Part shown: positions 24,993-32,244 of the stretch, piece after piece
Layout: the number at the start of each line of letters is the position of its first letter
How positions within the stretch are numbered: position 1 is the first letter of the stretch
Origin: Micavibrio sp. UBA2705
GTDB taxonomy: Bacteria; Pseudomonadota; Alphaproteobacteria; Micavibrionales; Micavibrionaceae
Length of the DNA stretch: 47,772 nt
Assembly (NCBI GenBank): GCA_002354205.1
Contig: DELD01000049.1
Location: 1 to 47,772 of the forward strand
Direction of reading: 5' to 3'
The notes under the pieces: model-generated
What the model was told of the DNA's origin: nothing
Database searches by the model: none
The model's input: only the letters and a program-made list of their open reading frames with translations
Position numbers and translations under genes: made by a program

Positions 24993-25850
24993 TTAAACAG
25001 GCGCAGGCGCTGCAGGCGCTGCGTTTGCTGCAACCAGTGTTCTTTGATTGTCATTGCGCTCGTAAATATCTTCAACGGCGTCACTTAAATGCGCAATACG
25101 GTTATTCCAACCTTTAAGGAATACGCCCTGCGAAGAATCGCGGTCAACGATGCTGTCATAGAAATCTAAACGCCATTTGAGCATATCACCAACATCACCA
25201 TTGGTCTGGCTAAGCATATTTTTAGCTGTACCAACGCCGTGGTTAACCGAAGCATCAAAGGCAACGAGAGCTGTGGCCATGTTCATATTATCAGCGCCAA
25301 TGCTATCCCAGTAACGATCTTTATAAATCGCAATTGCTTCGTTGCGCGTTAAATTCGCAACATCGATATCGGGATTAGCTTTTTGTGAAATACCATATTT
25401 GGTAAGACCGCCACGGTCATTGACGTGATTACTTAACAGGCCTTCGCGTTCAAGGACAAATTCAACCGCTTGGTCAAAATTGGCGTTTCCGCTGAAATCA
25501 ACATTGCTGAATTTTTCATAGCTTGGCGTGCCGAATTTTTCGGAGGCTCTTTCAAATTTTTCTGCGATGGGCAAGTCGCCATCAAATAAATCTTGGATGA
25601 AGTCTGCAACGATAGAGATGAAGTCTTGATCAAACTCTCTTGTGCCTTGTGTGCTACCAAGAACGGCATCTGCAAGCATGGCAAGTAAGATGCGGTTTTT
25701 GTTTTGCTTCTCGTCTTTTTTCTCTTCGCGATCAGCGGCGCGTAAGAAATGCTGTTGGTGGTGCGGCACAGCACTGGTATCAAGACCGTGGCCAACCATA
25801 TGCATGGTTGTTTTAATACCGTCTCTATCCTGTGAACCTGTTTGCGTCAT
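24993..25850 (-). CDS. GH108-family peptidoglycan hydrolase with novel N-terminal region
   Basis: A 285-residue protein. Residues about 122-275 form a glycoside hydrolase 108 (secretion-activator/endolysin type) domain: catalytic glutamate E136 in VLEREG, NDRGGLTKYGIS (144-155), YKDRYWDSI and FDASVNHG (198-205). The residue after EG is L where most members have G. The first 120 residues are hydrophilic, His/Gln/Lys-rich at the start (VPHHQQHFL, EEKKDEKQNKN) and helical after that, and match nothing I know. There is no signal peptide, so reaching the cell wall needs a holin, a type I/IV/VI-like route or lysis. It has its own perfect promoter, and converges with the ABC gene. Confidence 0.8.
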   Translation of the reverse strand: MTQTGSQDRDGIKTTMHMVGHGLDTSAVPHHQQHFLRAADREEKKDEKQNKNRILLAMLADAVLGSTQGTREFDQDFISIVADFIQDLFDGDLPIAEKFERASEKFGTPSYEKFSNVDFSGNANFDQAVEFVLEREGLLSNHVNDRGGLTKYGISQKANPDIDVANLTRNEAIAIYKDRYWDSIGADNMNMATALVAFDASVNHGVGTAKNMLSQTNGDVGDMLKWRLDFYDSIVDRDSSQGVFLKGWNNRIAHLSDAVEDIYERNDNQRTLVAANAAPAAPAPV

Positions 25851-25889
25851 CTGACCTCAATAAATCTTACTTATATACTGTTATACACT

Positions 25890-25918
25890 ATTATATATAA
25901 ATAAGTGGTTAATGTCAA
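25890..25918 (-). promoter_or_regulatory. Consensus sigma-70 promoter of the GH108 gene
   Basis: On the minus strand, TTGACA (25918-25913), a 17-base spacer and TATAAT (25895-25890): both hexamers and the spacing are perfect. The predicted leader is about 33 bases and contains GAGG five bases before the ATG. The spacer begins TTAACCAC, one base from the CtrA half-site TTAACCAT. Confidence 0.82.
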
Positions 25919-25928
25919 GAGAGTGGTG

Positions 25929-26972
25929 TTAACTCATTGATTTTAAATGGTCTCTGTCTTCTAGTGCGGCGAGGTTCGCTGGGCGTTTTCCTTCAAAGTC
26001 TTTTTCAAAACGCTCATAAACATTATCAAAGGATAGTGCATTACCATTTGAATTAAAGAAAACCCATTTATTGGCATTTGCTGCGGATGCGAACTTACTT
26101 GCTGCAACGCCGTCAGGGTTGTTTTCAACTTCCCTGATGAATTTAATCGCGCTGCCTGCACCAAGGAAATGTGCTATGTATAAATCAGTGTTTGATATAT
26201 CACGGTCAGGGAAGGCGCGCTCTAAACATCTTTGGTTGTCTTGGGTGAAGCGCGCAGCCATATGGGCGGATACGCGATGATCAAAACGTAAATCCATGAT
26301 TTTCTGTTTAAATTCATCGTTAATCACTTCGGCATGTTTACCCGAGGTGTCAATTAAATCCGCGTAATGACCAAGGCCGATTTCATGACCGTGTTCTTTT
26401 AGAGTGCGCAGCCATGTGTCATTAATAAATTGATATGCGCCGCGCGCAGAACTGGTGGAAGCCACCATATTCGTACCAAAGCTGCTTTCTTTAAAGGCAA
26501 GGTCAATCAAGTAGGATTGGCAGAGACCCGTTTTGCTTTCTGTATTTTCAATGGCTGTGAGTAGATCCTGCGCGTCATCATCAAAATCATTTTTATTATA
26601 AGTGATGTCAATATTTTCAGGGCGCTCATGGTTACCGTAATTACGCTGACCAACAACGCGGTCATTGAGGAAATCTTCAATAAGTTGACGGTCAAAGAGG
26701 TCAAGGTCGCGACCAGAATCGCCGCCATCATACGCAGGGTTATCAGATGCCACAACGCCCATAAGCGCCATGTAATTCAAATGATACTGCCCTTTGGACA
26801 TTAAATGTTGCCGGCGGTAGAAAAAACGCTGCAACTGGGACTGCGAAAGCTCGCCATTATTGATAAACTCATTATGCGTTTTTTTGGATGGATCGGCTTG
26901 CGGATCATCCTTCTTACGTTGTGTACCAACAATGCGTTTGAACTCATCTTGATGTGCAGATGTATGTCTCAT
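25929..26972 (-). CDS. Lytic transglycosylase (SLT domain) without signal peptide
   Basis: A 347-residue protein. The SLT domain (about 145-320) has the catalytic glutamate E162 in LAFKESSFG, then ARGAYQFINDTW, and the C-terminal signature NTDLYIAHFLGAGSAIKF and ANKWVFF that it shares with the anchored SLT protein at 17319. The N-terminal 135 residues are polar and unassigned (RRKH-rich, then an Asp-rich part). There is no signal peptide or membrane helix. The frame extends to a GTG at 27014, but the ATG at 26972 has GGAGAG nine bases upstream. A promoter-like pair sits just beyond. The gene ends 78 bases before the GH108 start. Confidence 0.8.
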   Translation of the reverse strand: MRHTSAHQDEFKRIVGTQRKKDDPQADPSKKTHNEFINNGELSQSQLQRFFYRRQHLMSKGQYHLNYMALMGVVASDNPAYDGGDSGRDLDLFDRQLIEDFLNDRVVGQRNYGNHERPENIDITYNKNDFDDDAQDLLTAIENTESKTGLCQSYLIDLAFKESSFGTNMVASTSSARGAYQFINDTWLRTLKEHGHEIGLGHYADLIDTSGKHAEVINDEFKQKIMDLRFDHRVSAHMAARFTQDNQRCLERAFPDRDISNTDLYIAHFLGAGSAIKFIREVENNPDGVAASKFASAANANKWVFFNSNGNALSFDNVYERFEKDFEGKRPANLAALEDRDHLKSMS

Positions 26973-27004
26973 ATTGTTACGCTCTCCAGTATTTTTGATG
27001 AGGA

Positions 27005-27033
27005 ATAATACCACTATTATTGAAAATATGCAA
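27005..27033 (-). promoter_or_regulatory. Promoter of the soluble SLT gene
   Basis: Minus strand TTGCAT (27033-27028), 17-base spacer, TATTAT (27010-27005). The predicted transcript starts near 26998 and gives a leader of about 26 bases with GGAGAG. The -35 hexamer and spacer length are the same as at 29224-29252. Confidence 0.6.
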
Positions 27034-27061
27034 AGTTTTTACGGTGAGAATTTCCGCCGCT

Positions 27062-28333
27062 TTAGATGCTGTAATCATTAGGGCTGACTTGCGGCGGGGC
27101 TCTTTCAGGGATTGGCGCGGTTTGTGCGGGCGCTTCGCCTATATTCATATCGCCAGATTGTGTGATAATGGCATTGCTTTCAAGCGCAGCTGTTGTTACC
27201 GGTGCTGCATTTGGCAGTGGTGTATTCTTTGTAGAATAGTCGTCAAGTTTCTGTTGGAAGGCATCAAGCTCTGTTTTGTTGACTTGGGGCGGTGGAATGA
27301 AAACCCCACCATTATTATTAATCTCAATCAGTTGTTTATCCAATGCGCCTTGTGCATGACTTTCGAGATTCGCATCAAAATCATCGTTAAACTTATTCTC
27401 AAACTGTGTGTTTACATCCATCATTTCATCAAGAATATTATTCATCTTACCGATATCATGTTCCCCACTCATTCTGGCTTCTTCAAAAACATCCTGCGCG
27501 GATTTTCCATCTTGCGCAGTAAAACCATGCTTTTCGGCTATTTTATCCATGGCTTCCATGCGTTGATCGTATGTGTCGTCAAACATAGTTTGCATTCTGT
27601 CAGCGCGTAGTTCATCAAGGATTTTTAAGGGTACGTCAATAGCGGTTAGTGTTTGACGAATATCCGGATCGGCAAGTTTTGCGTAATATTCATTGAGCGC
27701 CGCGCCATCAGTATATACAGATTGAATTTCACCTGCGCCAGCTCTTGAACATGACAGCGTCGCCGCATCATGAGCTTTAATCTCTTCTGCGTTCATGAAT
27801 GAACCGTCGGGATTTCGAGGAGCCATATCAAGGGCGTGAGCTACACCATCATTACCATCATTAAGGTAATATTTCATGGAATCGTTTACATCAGATGCGG
27901 CAACCGCTGTAATTACTTCGACCTCATGACCGCTAATTTCATGCTGCGCATGGTGCATGATTTTTGAAAGAGATTCCGTGAAATCCATATTGATGCTCTT
28001 GCCCATTTCACTTATTTTTGCGGCATGGTTATCATCATTAACCATGTTTTGCATGGCGTTCATGTTCTGACGCGCAACGGCATAGGCAAGTGATGATGAA
28101 TGATTATCTTTTTTGCTTGTTTCAAAACCGCCATTTTTTTGGCTGCTTAAATGGCTTTGTTCGCGCACGCCTTTTTTATGCGCGCCATGCTGTATGATCG
28201 TGCTGGAAAGGTCAGTTTCATGGTGCTGCGCCATCAGTTCAATATCCTGATGCGATATGTTGACACGCGAAAAACTACCAACCAATTGGCTGTGCATGTC
28301 TTCTCTTAATTTGTCTGTTACATATCCACTCAT
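27062..28333 (-). CDS. Uncharacterised hydrophilic protein of the hydrolase block
   Basis: A 423-residue soluble protein that I do not recognise. It has no signal peptide, membrane segment or cysteine-rich motif. The first 130 residues are His/Gln/Ser-rich (MAQHHET, IIQHGAHKK, MHHAQHEISGHE), the middle is acidic and helical with many Met/Asp (EELRADRM-type helices, NNILDEMMDVNTQFENKFNDDFDAN), and the last 80 residues are Pro/Asn/Thr-rich and probably disordered (FIPPPQVN, APIPERAPPQVSP). Two starts are possible: the ATG at 28333 has no ribosome site and lies 7 bases from a TATAAT, while the in-frame ATG at 28297 is preceded by AAGAGAAG. Codon use and length support a real gene. A secreted effector or structural partner of the flanking hydrolases is a guess. 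Confidence 0.7.
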   Translation of the reverse strand: MSGYVTDKLREDMHSQLVGSFSRVNISHQDIELMAQHHETDLSSTIIQHGAHKKGVREQSHLSSQKNGGFETSKKDNHSSSLAYAVARQNMNAMQNMVNDDNHAAKISEMGKSINMDFTESLSKIMHHAQHEISGHEVEVITAVAASDVNDSMKYYLNDGNDGVAHALDMAPRNPDGSFMNAEEIKAHDAATLSCSRAGAGEIQSVYTDGAALNEYYAKLADPDIRQTLTAIDVPLKILDELRADRMQTMFDDTYDQRMEAMDKIAEKHGFTAQDGKSAQDVFEEARMSGEHDIGKMNNILDEMMDVNTQFENKFNDDFDANLESHAQGALDKQLIEINNNGGVFIPPPQVNKTELDAFQQKLDDYSTKNTPLPNAAPVTTAALESNAIITQSGDMNIGEAPAQTAPIPERAPPQVSPNDYSI

Positions 28334-28340
28334 GCGTATG

Positions 28341-28346
28341 ATTATA
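28341..28346 (-). promoter_or_regulatory. Candidate -10 element of the 423-residue gene
   Basis: Minus strand TATAAT (28346-28341) with no convincing -35. If used, transcription would start at or just before the ATG at 28333, giving a leaderless message or favouring the internal ATG at 28297. Confidence 0.35.
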
Positions 28347-28418
28347 TTCCATAAACGGTTATTTTAGCATTAAGTCATGTGAGTGAGGCTTATAAAGCGC
28401 TGCACGTAATGAAAATGC

Positions 28419-28456
28419 AAAAAAAATCGCCCGATAAGTATAGGTTATCGGGCGAT
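28419..28456 (-). terminator. Strong terminator after the 22-residue-repeat gene
   Basis: A perfect 12-base stem ATCGCCCGATAA/TTATCGGGCGAT (28426-28437 with 28445-28456), followed on the minus strand by a run of T's (A's at 28419-28426 on the plus strand). It starts 27 bases past the stop at 28483 and separates this gene from the 423-residue gene. Confidence 0.88.
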
Positions 28457-28482
28457 ACAGGTAGTTTAGAGACTAAAAACTT

Positions 28483-29163
28483 TTATAAACGAAGGCTGGG
28501 CGCAGCAAGGGCAAAGGCTGGTTTTGGCGCCGCCATTAAATTGCCTGCAATGCTTGTGCCGCGTAACATATTCATACCGTCTTCTGTCAGTTCATCAAAA
28601 TAATTCCCTGCAGAAGTCCAGCCTGATTTTAGGCCGCCAGATACATAGGCATAACCATTTGTGAATGCAAGGGCTGTGGCATCAATACCGTTATCGACTT
28701 TACGCGCGACATAATCGTAACCGTCTTCGATAGATTCTGTAACAGATTCAGCCGCATCACAAAACGCATTTTTTAATTTGCCATAGCCTTGGCTGAGGCT
28801 GTTTTCAATGCTTTCATAGCTATCATGTAAGTATGATGTAAATCTTTGTGTTGTGTTTGCAACCCAGTTACTTGCTTTTTCAATAACCTTATCAACAGAG
28901 CTTACGCCAGTAAGTGCTGATGTTGACCATGCTTGGTTCAGCATTGTTCTTTGTCTTTCGGCATTGGCGATGTAGGCCGCGTTTCTGACATCGTTACCGT
29001 CTGTGTGACGATATCCTGTAATGCCAAGCATATTCATCATGTTTTGATTGGAAGCACGCACGCCTTCAGTTTTGTTAAAACCAAAATACATATTGTCTTT
29101 AAACGCAGCGTTTAAGTCTGCGTTTGTTTGTATGTATTGTTTTTTTAATTTTGTGCTTACCAT
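28483..29163 (-). CDS. Uncharacterised protein with 22-residue amphipathic repeats
   Basis: A 226-residue protein of no family known to me. Residues about 104-190 form a repeat: Gly-Tyr at 126, 148 and 170, exactly 22 residues apart, each followed by K/Y-L/V, with half-steps of 11 residues (SY at 115, GW at 181). The stretch between is helical with alternating charged and hydrophobic faces, like apolipoprotein or perilipin 11/22-mers that lie on membranes. The N-terminal 100 residues are polar (Asn/Met-rich) and the C-terminal 25 are Ala/Pro-rich. There is no signal peptide. Start: ATG with AGAAAG upstream and a near-consensus promoter. It heads the minus-strand hydrolase block but is terminated separately. 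Confidence 0.7.
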   Translation of the reverse strand: MVSTKLKKQYIQTNADLNAAFKDNMYFGFNKTEGVRASNQNMMNMLGITGYRHTDGNDVRNAAYIANAERQRTMLNQAWSTSALTGVSSVDKVIEKASNWVANTTQRFTSYLHDSYESIENSLSQGYGKLKNAFCDAAESVTESIEDGYDYVARKVDNGIDATALAFTNGYAYVSGGLKSGWTSAGNYFDELTEDGMNMLRGTSIAGNLMAAPKPAFALAAPSLRL

Positions 29164-29223
29164 TGTTTTATCTTTCTGCTAACTGACGGGGTGAGATGTT
29201 ATATTTCACGCCTCAGTATCTAA

Positions 29224-29252
29224 ACTATATATCAAAAATAAAAGTTATGCAA
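29224..29252 (-). promoter_or_regulatory. Promoter of the 22-residue-repeat gene
   Basis: Minus strand TTGCAT (29252-29247), 17-base spacer, TATAGT (29229-29224), giving a leader of about 54 bases. The remaining bases up to sucC (29253-29426) are AT-rich and should hold the sucC promoter, but I see no clear hexamers there. Confidence 0.62.
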
Positions 29253-29426
29253 CAATTATTTTTAATGCATAACATGGGCGTAGGTTGCGCCTTGCTATGG
29301 GGCGTCGATATAAAAATTGTGGCTTAAGCTGATAAGGTGGCTTTTTCTTTGCTGTAATTAATGTTAGATTCATGGCGCTAATTTAAGCATAGATATAGCA
29401 AAAGCGAATTACAAAGGTATACAGAT

Positions 29427-30626
29427 ATGAATATTCATGAATATCAAGCAAAAGAATTATTAGAAAAGTTTGGTGTCGCCGTGCCTAAGGGCATCGCAGC
29501 GATGAGTGTTGATGAGGCCGTTGCGGCAGCAGATCAACTCCCAGGCCCTTTATATGTGATTAAATCACAAATCCACGCCGGCGGACGCGGCGCGGGTCAT
29601 TTCACGAACAACCCAGAAGGCAAGGGCGGCGTGCGCCTTTGTAAATCATCAGCCGAAGTTAAAGACGCCGCGGAAGCGATGATGGGTAATGTTTTGGTGA
29701 CTAAGCAGACTGGCCCAGAAGGTAAGGAAGTGCAGCGCCTTTATGTTACGGACGGTGTGGACATTGAAAAAGAATATTACTGTTCAGTCGTCCTTGACCG
29801 CGAATCAGGCCGCGTGACATTCATGGTTTCTACCGAAGGCGGTATGGATATTGAAGAAGTCGCAGAAAAAACACCCGAGAAAATCGTCAAAGCATCAATT
29901 GACCCAGCGACAGGTATTTCTGGTTTTCACGCCCGTAAGCTTGCTTTTGCATTGGGCCTTAAAGGCGCGGCAGTCAAAAGCGCAGTTAAATTCTTCGTTA
30001 ATCTTTACAAATGCTTCGTTGAACTTGACGCATCTATCGTTGAAATCAACCCAATGATTTTGGTAAATGACGAAGTAATGGCGCTTGATGCGAAAATGAC
30101 TTTTGACGAAAACGCATTATTCCGCCATGCGGATGTCGCGGCCCTTCGTGATGAGACTGAAGAAGACCCGAATGAGAAAATCGCCAAAGATTGGGAGCTT
30201 TCTTATGTTCGCCTTGATGGCAATATTGGCTGTATGGTCAATGGAGCGGGGCTTGCAATGTCAACAATGGACATTATCAAAATTTACGGCGGCGACCCTG
30301 CAAACTTTTTGGACGTTGGGGGTGGCGCAACGAAAGAACGCGTGACAACAGCATTTAAAATTATTCTTTCTGACCCAAATGTTGAAGGCATCTTGGTTAA
30401 CATTTTCGGCGGTATCATGCGCTGTGATGTAATTGCAGAGGGCGTTATCGCTGCGGCGAAAGAAGTGAACTTGAACGTTCCGCTTGTTGTACGCCTTGAA
30501 GGTACAAATGTTGAACAAGGCAAGAAACTTATCGCAGAAAGCGGCCTAGACGTTATCTCCGCAAATGACCTTGATGATGCTGCGCGCAAAGTTGTTGAAG
30601 CGACCAAGGCTGTTAAAGCTGCTTAA
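29427..30626 (+). CDS. sucC: Succinyl-CoA synthetase beta subunit (ADP-forming)
   Basis: TCA-cycle enzyme subunit that binds the nucleotide. The 399 residues start MNIHEYQAKELLEKFGV and contain the ATP-grasp signatures KSQIHAGGRGAGHF, EINPMILV and DAKMTFDENA, and the C-terminal CoA-ligase region FLDVGGGATKERV and NIFGGIMRCDVIAEGVI. Length is normal. The partner sucD, which nearly always follows directly in alphaproteobacteria, is absent: a terminator and an unrelated gene come next. Confidence 0.97.
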   Translation: MNIHEYQAKELLEKFGVAVPKGIAAMSVDEAVAAADQLPGPLYVIKSQIHAGGRGAGHFTNNPEGKGGVRLCKSSAEVKDAAEAMMGNVLVTKQTGPEGKEVQRLYVTDGVDIEKEYYCSVVLDRESGRVTFMVSTEGGMDIEEVAEKTPEKIVKASIDPATGISGFHARKLAFALGLKGAAVKSAVKFFVNLYKCFVELDASIVEINPMILVNDEVMALDAKMTFDENALFRHADVAALRDETEEDPNEKIAKDWELSYVRLDGNIGCMVNGAGLAMSTMDIIKIYGGDPANFLDVGGGATKERVTTAFKIILSDPNVEGILVNIFGGIMRCDVIAEGVIAAAKEVNLNVPLVVRLEGTNVEQGKKLIAESGLDVISANDLDDAARKVVEATKAVKAA

Positions 30627-30648
30627 TTACGTTTGTTAGTATTTTCTT

Positions 30649-30684
30649 AAAAGGCATCCATGCATTATAGCTTGGATGCCTTTT
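30649..30684 (+). terminator. Terminator after sucC
   Basis: AAAAGGCATCCA (30649-30660) pairs perfectly with TGGATGCCTTTT (30673-30684) around a 12-base loop. It begins 23 bases past the sucC stop. Confidence 0.88.
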
Positions 30685-30706
30685 CATTTATGTAGAGCGG
30701 CCCACT

Positions 30707-31687
30707 ATGGTTGAGGACTTAGCACAGTTAAAAAACATGGATGATGCCGCGCTTGCGGCGCAGCTGCGCCCTGAGTTAGACGCGCTGGAAATTATTCGTC
30801 ATGCCAAGTTGAAGCTACTCGCTTTGCGTAAAAAGATTGCAACGCCGATTGCGATGGTCGGTGTGCCGATAACGGGATTTATTGATTATATGTTGCTGCT
30901 TGGCGGCTGGCGCGGTGATGACCCTGCAGCGGGGCTAACAATCGTCTTTTTAGGGACGCTTTGGTACTGGGTTAGCGCGCCTAAACGCCAATATGCCAAA
31001 AGCTATAAGAATAAAATCTTGCCGCAAATTGCCAAGACACTTGGAAGTTTACAGTATCGTGCAGAGGGTAAATTAATAATCGACAGCTTAAAACTCTCAA
31101 AAATTGTGCCGCGCTATAACCGTCAAGAATGTGAGGATTATTTCTTTGGTGAATATAAGGGCACAAAAATTGAGTTTTCAGAAATCAAACTGGAATATGA
31201 AAGCGGCTCTGGCGATGATAAGCGCGTTGAGACGGTGTTTGATGGCATTGTCTTTTTGATTAAAGTCCAAAAGGACGTTTTTGGCCATACGGTGTTACGC
31301 CCTAACCAAGCAGGTTTTTTTGAATGGTTTAGCGAAAAGACGCTCGGCCTAGAACGCGCAAACCTTGTATCCCCTGAATTTGAAGATATTTATGATGTTT
31401 ATACCAATGACCAAGTCGAGGCGCGGTATTTAGTCCACCCTAAAATGATTGAAAGCTTCACAGCGCTATCCAAAGAATATGATGGCGGCAGGTTATCCGC
31501 CGAATATTATAATGGTCGCCTACTGTTACTACTACCCAGCAAGGCAAAGCATTTTGAACCCGCAGGCATACATATTGAAGCCACCAATATCGCCACATTG
31601 ATCGACATGAAACACGAGCTTGTTTCAGTGCTGACGATCGTAGATAAGCTTGAATTAGCCGTGAAGCTTTATAATGCGGAGCGTTAG
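30707..31687 (+). CDS. DUF3137 family membrane protein
   Basis: A 326-residue protein with two transmembrane helices (about 45-65 and 78-95) after a helical N-terminus, then a cytoplasmic domain with the DUF3137 pattern: QECEDYFFGEYKGTKIEFSE, VFDGIVFLIK, DPEFEDIYDVYTNDQVEARYLVHP-type residues and ending VLTIVDKLELAVKLYN. The family is widespread and unassigned; some members lie beside LemA-type proteins, which are not present here. It converges with the next gene, with one base between the stops. Confidence 0.82.
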   Translation: MVEDLAQLKNMDDAALAAQLRPELDALEIIRHAKLKLLALRKKIATPIAMVGVPITGFIDYMLLLGGWRGDDPAAGLTIVFLGTLWYWVSAPKRQYAKSYKNKILPQIAKTLGSLQYRAEGKLIIDSLKLSKIVPRYNRQECEDYFFGEYKGTKIEFSEIKLEYESGSGDDKRVETVFDGIVFLIKVQKDVFGHTVLRPNQAGFFEWFSEKTLGLERANLVSPEFEDIYDVYTNDQVEARYLVHPKMIESFTALSKEYDGGRLSAEYYNGRLLLLLPSKAKHFEPAGIHIEATNIATLIDMKHELVSVLTIVDKLELAVKLYNAER

Positions 31688-31688
31688 C

Positions 31689-32132
31689 CTATAAGCTATG
31701 CGCGTGATAATCTATAAATTTCAGTTCATAGTAATATTGCGCGTTTGCGTTTTTTCTTGCGGGGGGCTCTTTGATTATCCCAAATTCTAAATCCATATTG
31801 GCCGTGTTGAGGGCTTCTCTGAAATCTGTCAGTGCTTTTGAATGAATCTCTAATTCATCGCAGGCCGTGTCTGGGGTAATCCAAGGGGTTTGTTCATCTT
31901 TGTGAAGGGGGAATATGCGTGAAATATTCTTCGTGCACGGGGTTTGTGTGTAGTAATGCTGCACAATGTCTTCTTCGCTTAATGCGTTGAATAGGCGGGA
32001 TAATGCCCCTTCGCCTGCGCGTAAGAAGTTTTCTAAATGCGCGGCATATTTTTCTTTATATACTTCTTGTTCGTGTGAAATCGTTGCGGAGAAAAGCTGT
32101 TTGTCCATTTTATGGACGTTTTTAGAAGACAT
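31689..32132 (-). CDS. Uncharacterised 147-residue protein
   Basis: A soluble, charged protein with no motif that I recognise. The first half is helical (EVYKEKYAAHLENFLRAGEG); the C-terminal half has ARKNANAQYYYELKFIDYHAHSL. GAGG lies 12 bases before the ATG at 32132; a second ATG at 32108 is also possible. Its convergent, one-base spacing from the DUF3137 gene and the lack of any better frame support it as a gene. It lies 112 bases downstream of the SDR gene and may be the last gene of that transcript. Confidence 0.55.
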   Translation of the reverse strand: MSSKNVHKMDKQLFSATISHEQEVYKEKYAAHLENFLRAGEGALSRLFNALSEEDIVQHYYTQTPCTKNISRIFPLHKDEQTPWITPDTACDELEIHSKALTDFREALNTANMDLEFGIIKEPPARKNANAQYYYELKFIDYHAHSL

Positions 32133-32244
32133 AATATTGTGTTTAACCTCATAGTGTTTGAATTCGCTATAAAGTAAGGCACATTAACAGCTGGGTTGCT
32201 ATATGTCAAATCTTTACTTGGTGTCAGCTTAAAATAAGAATAAT

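Noticed and set aside
27020..27610. Plus-strand 196-codon frame opposite the 423-residue gene
   Set aside because: It is antisense to a gene with a better composition and context; its product is rich in Cys, Ile and Phe without motif, typical of a shadow frame.
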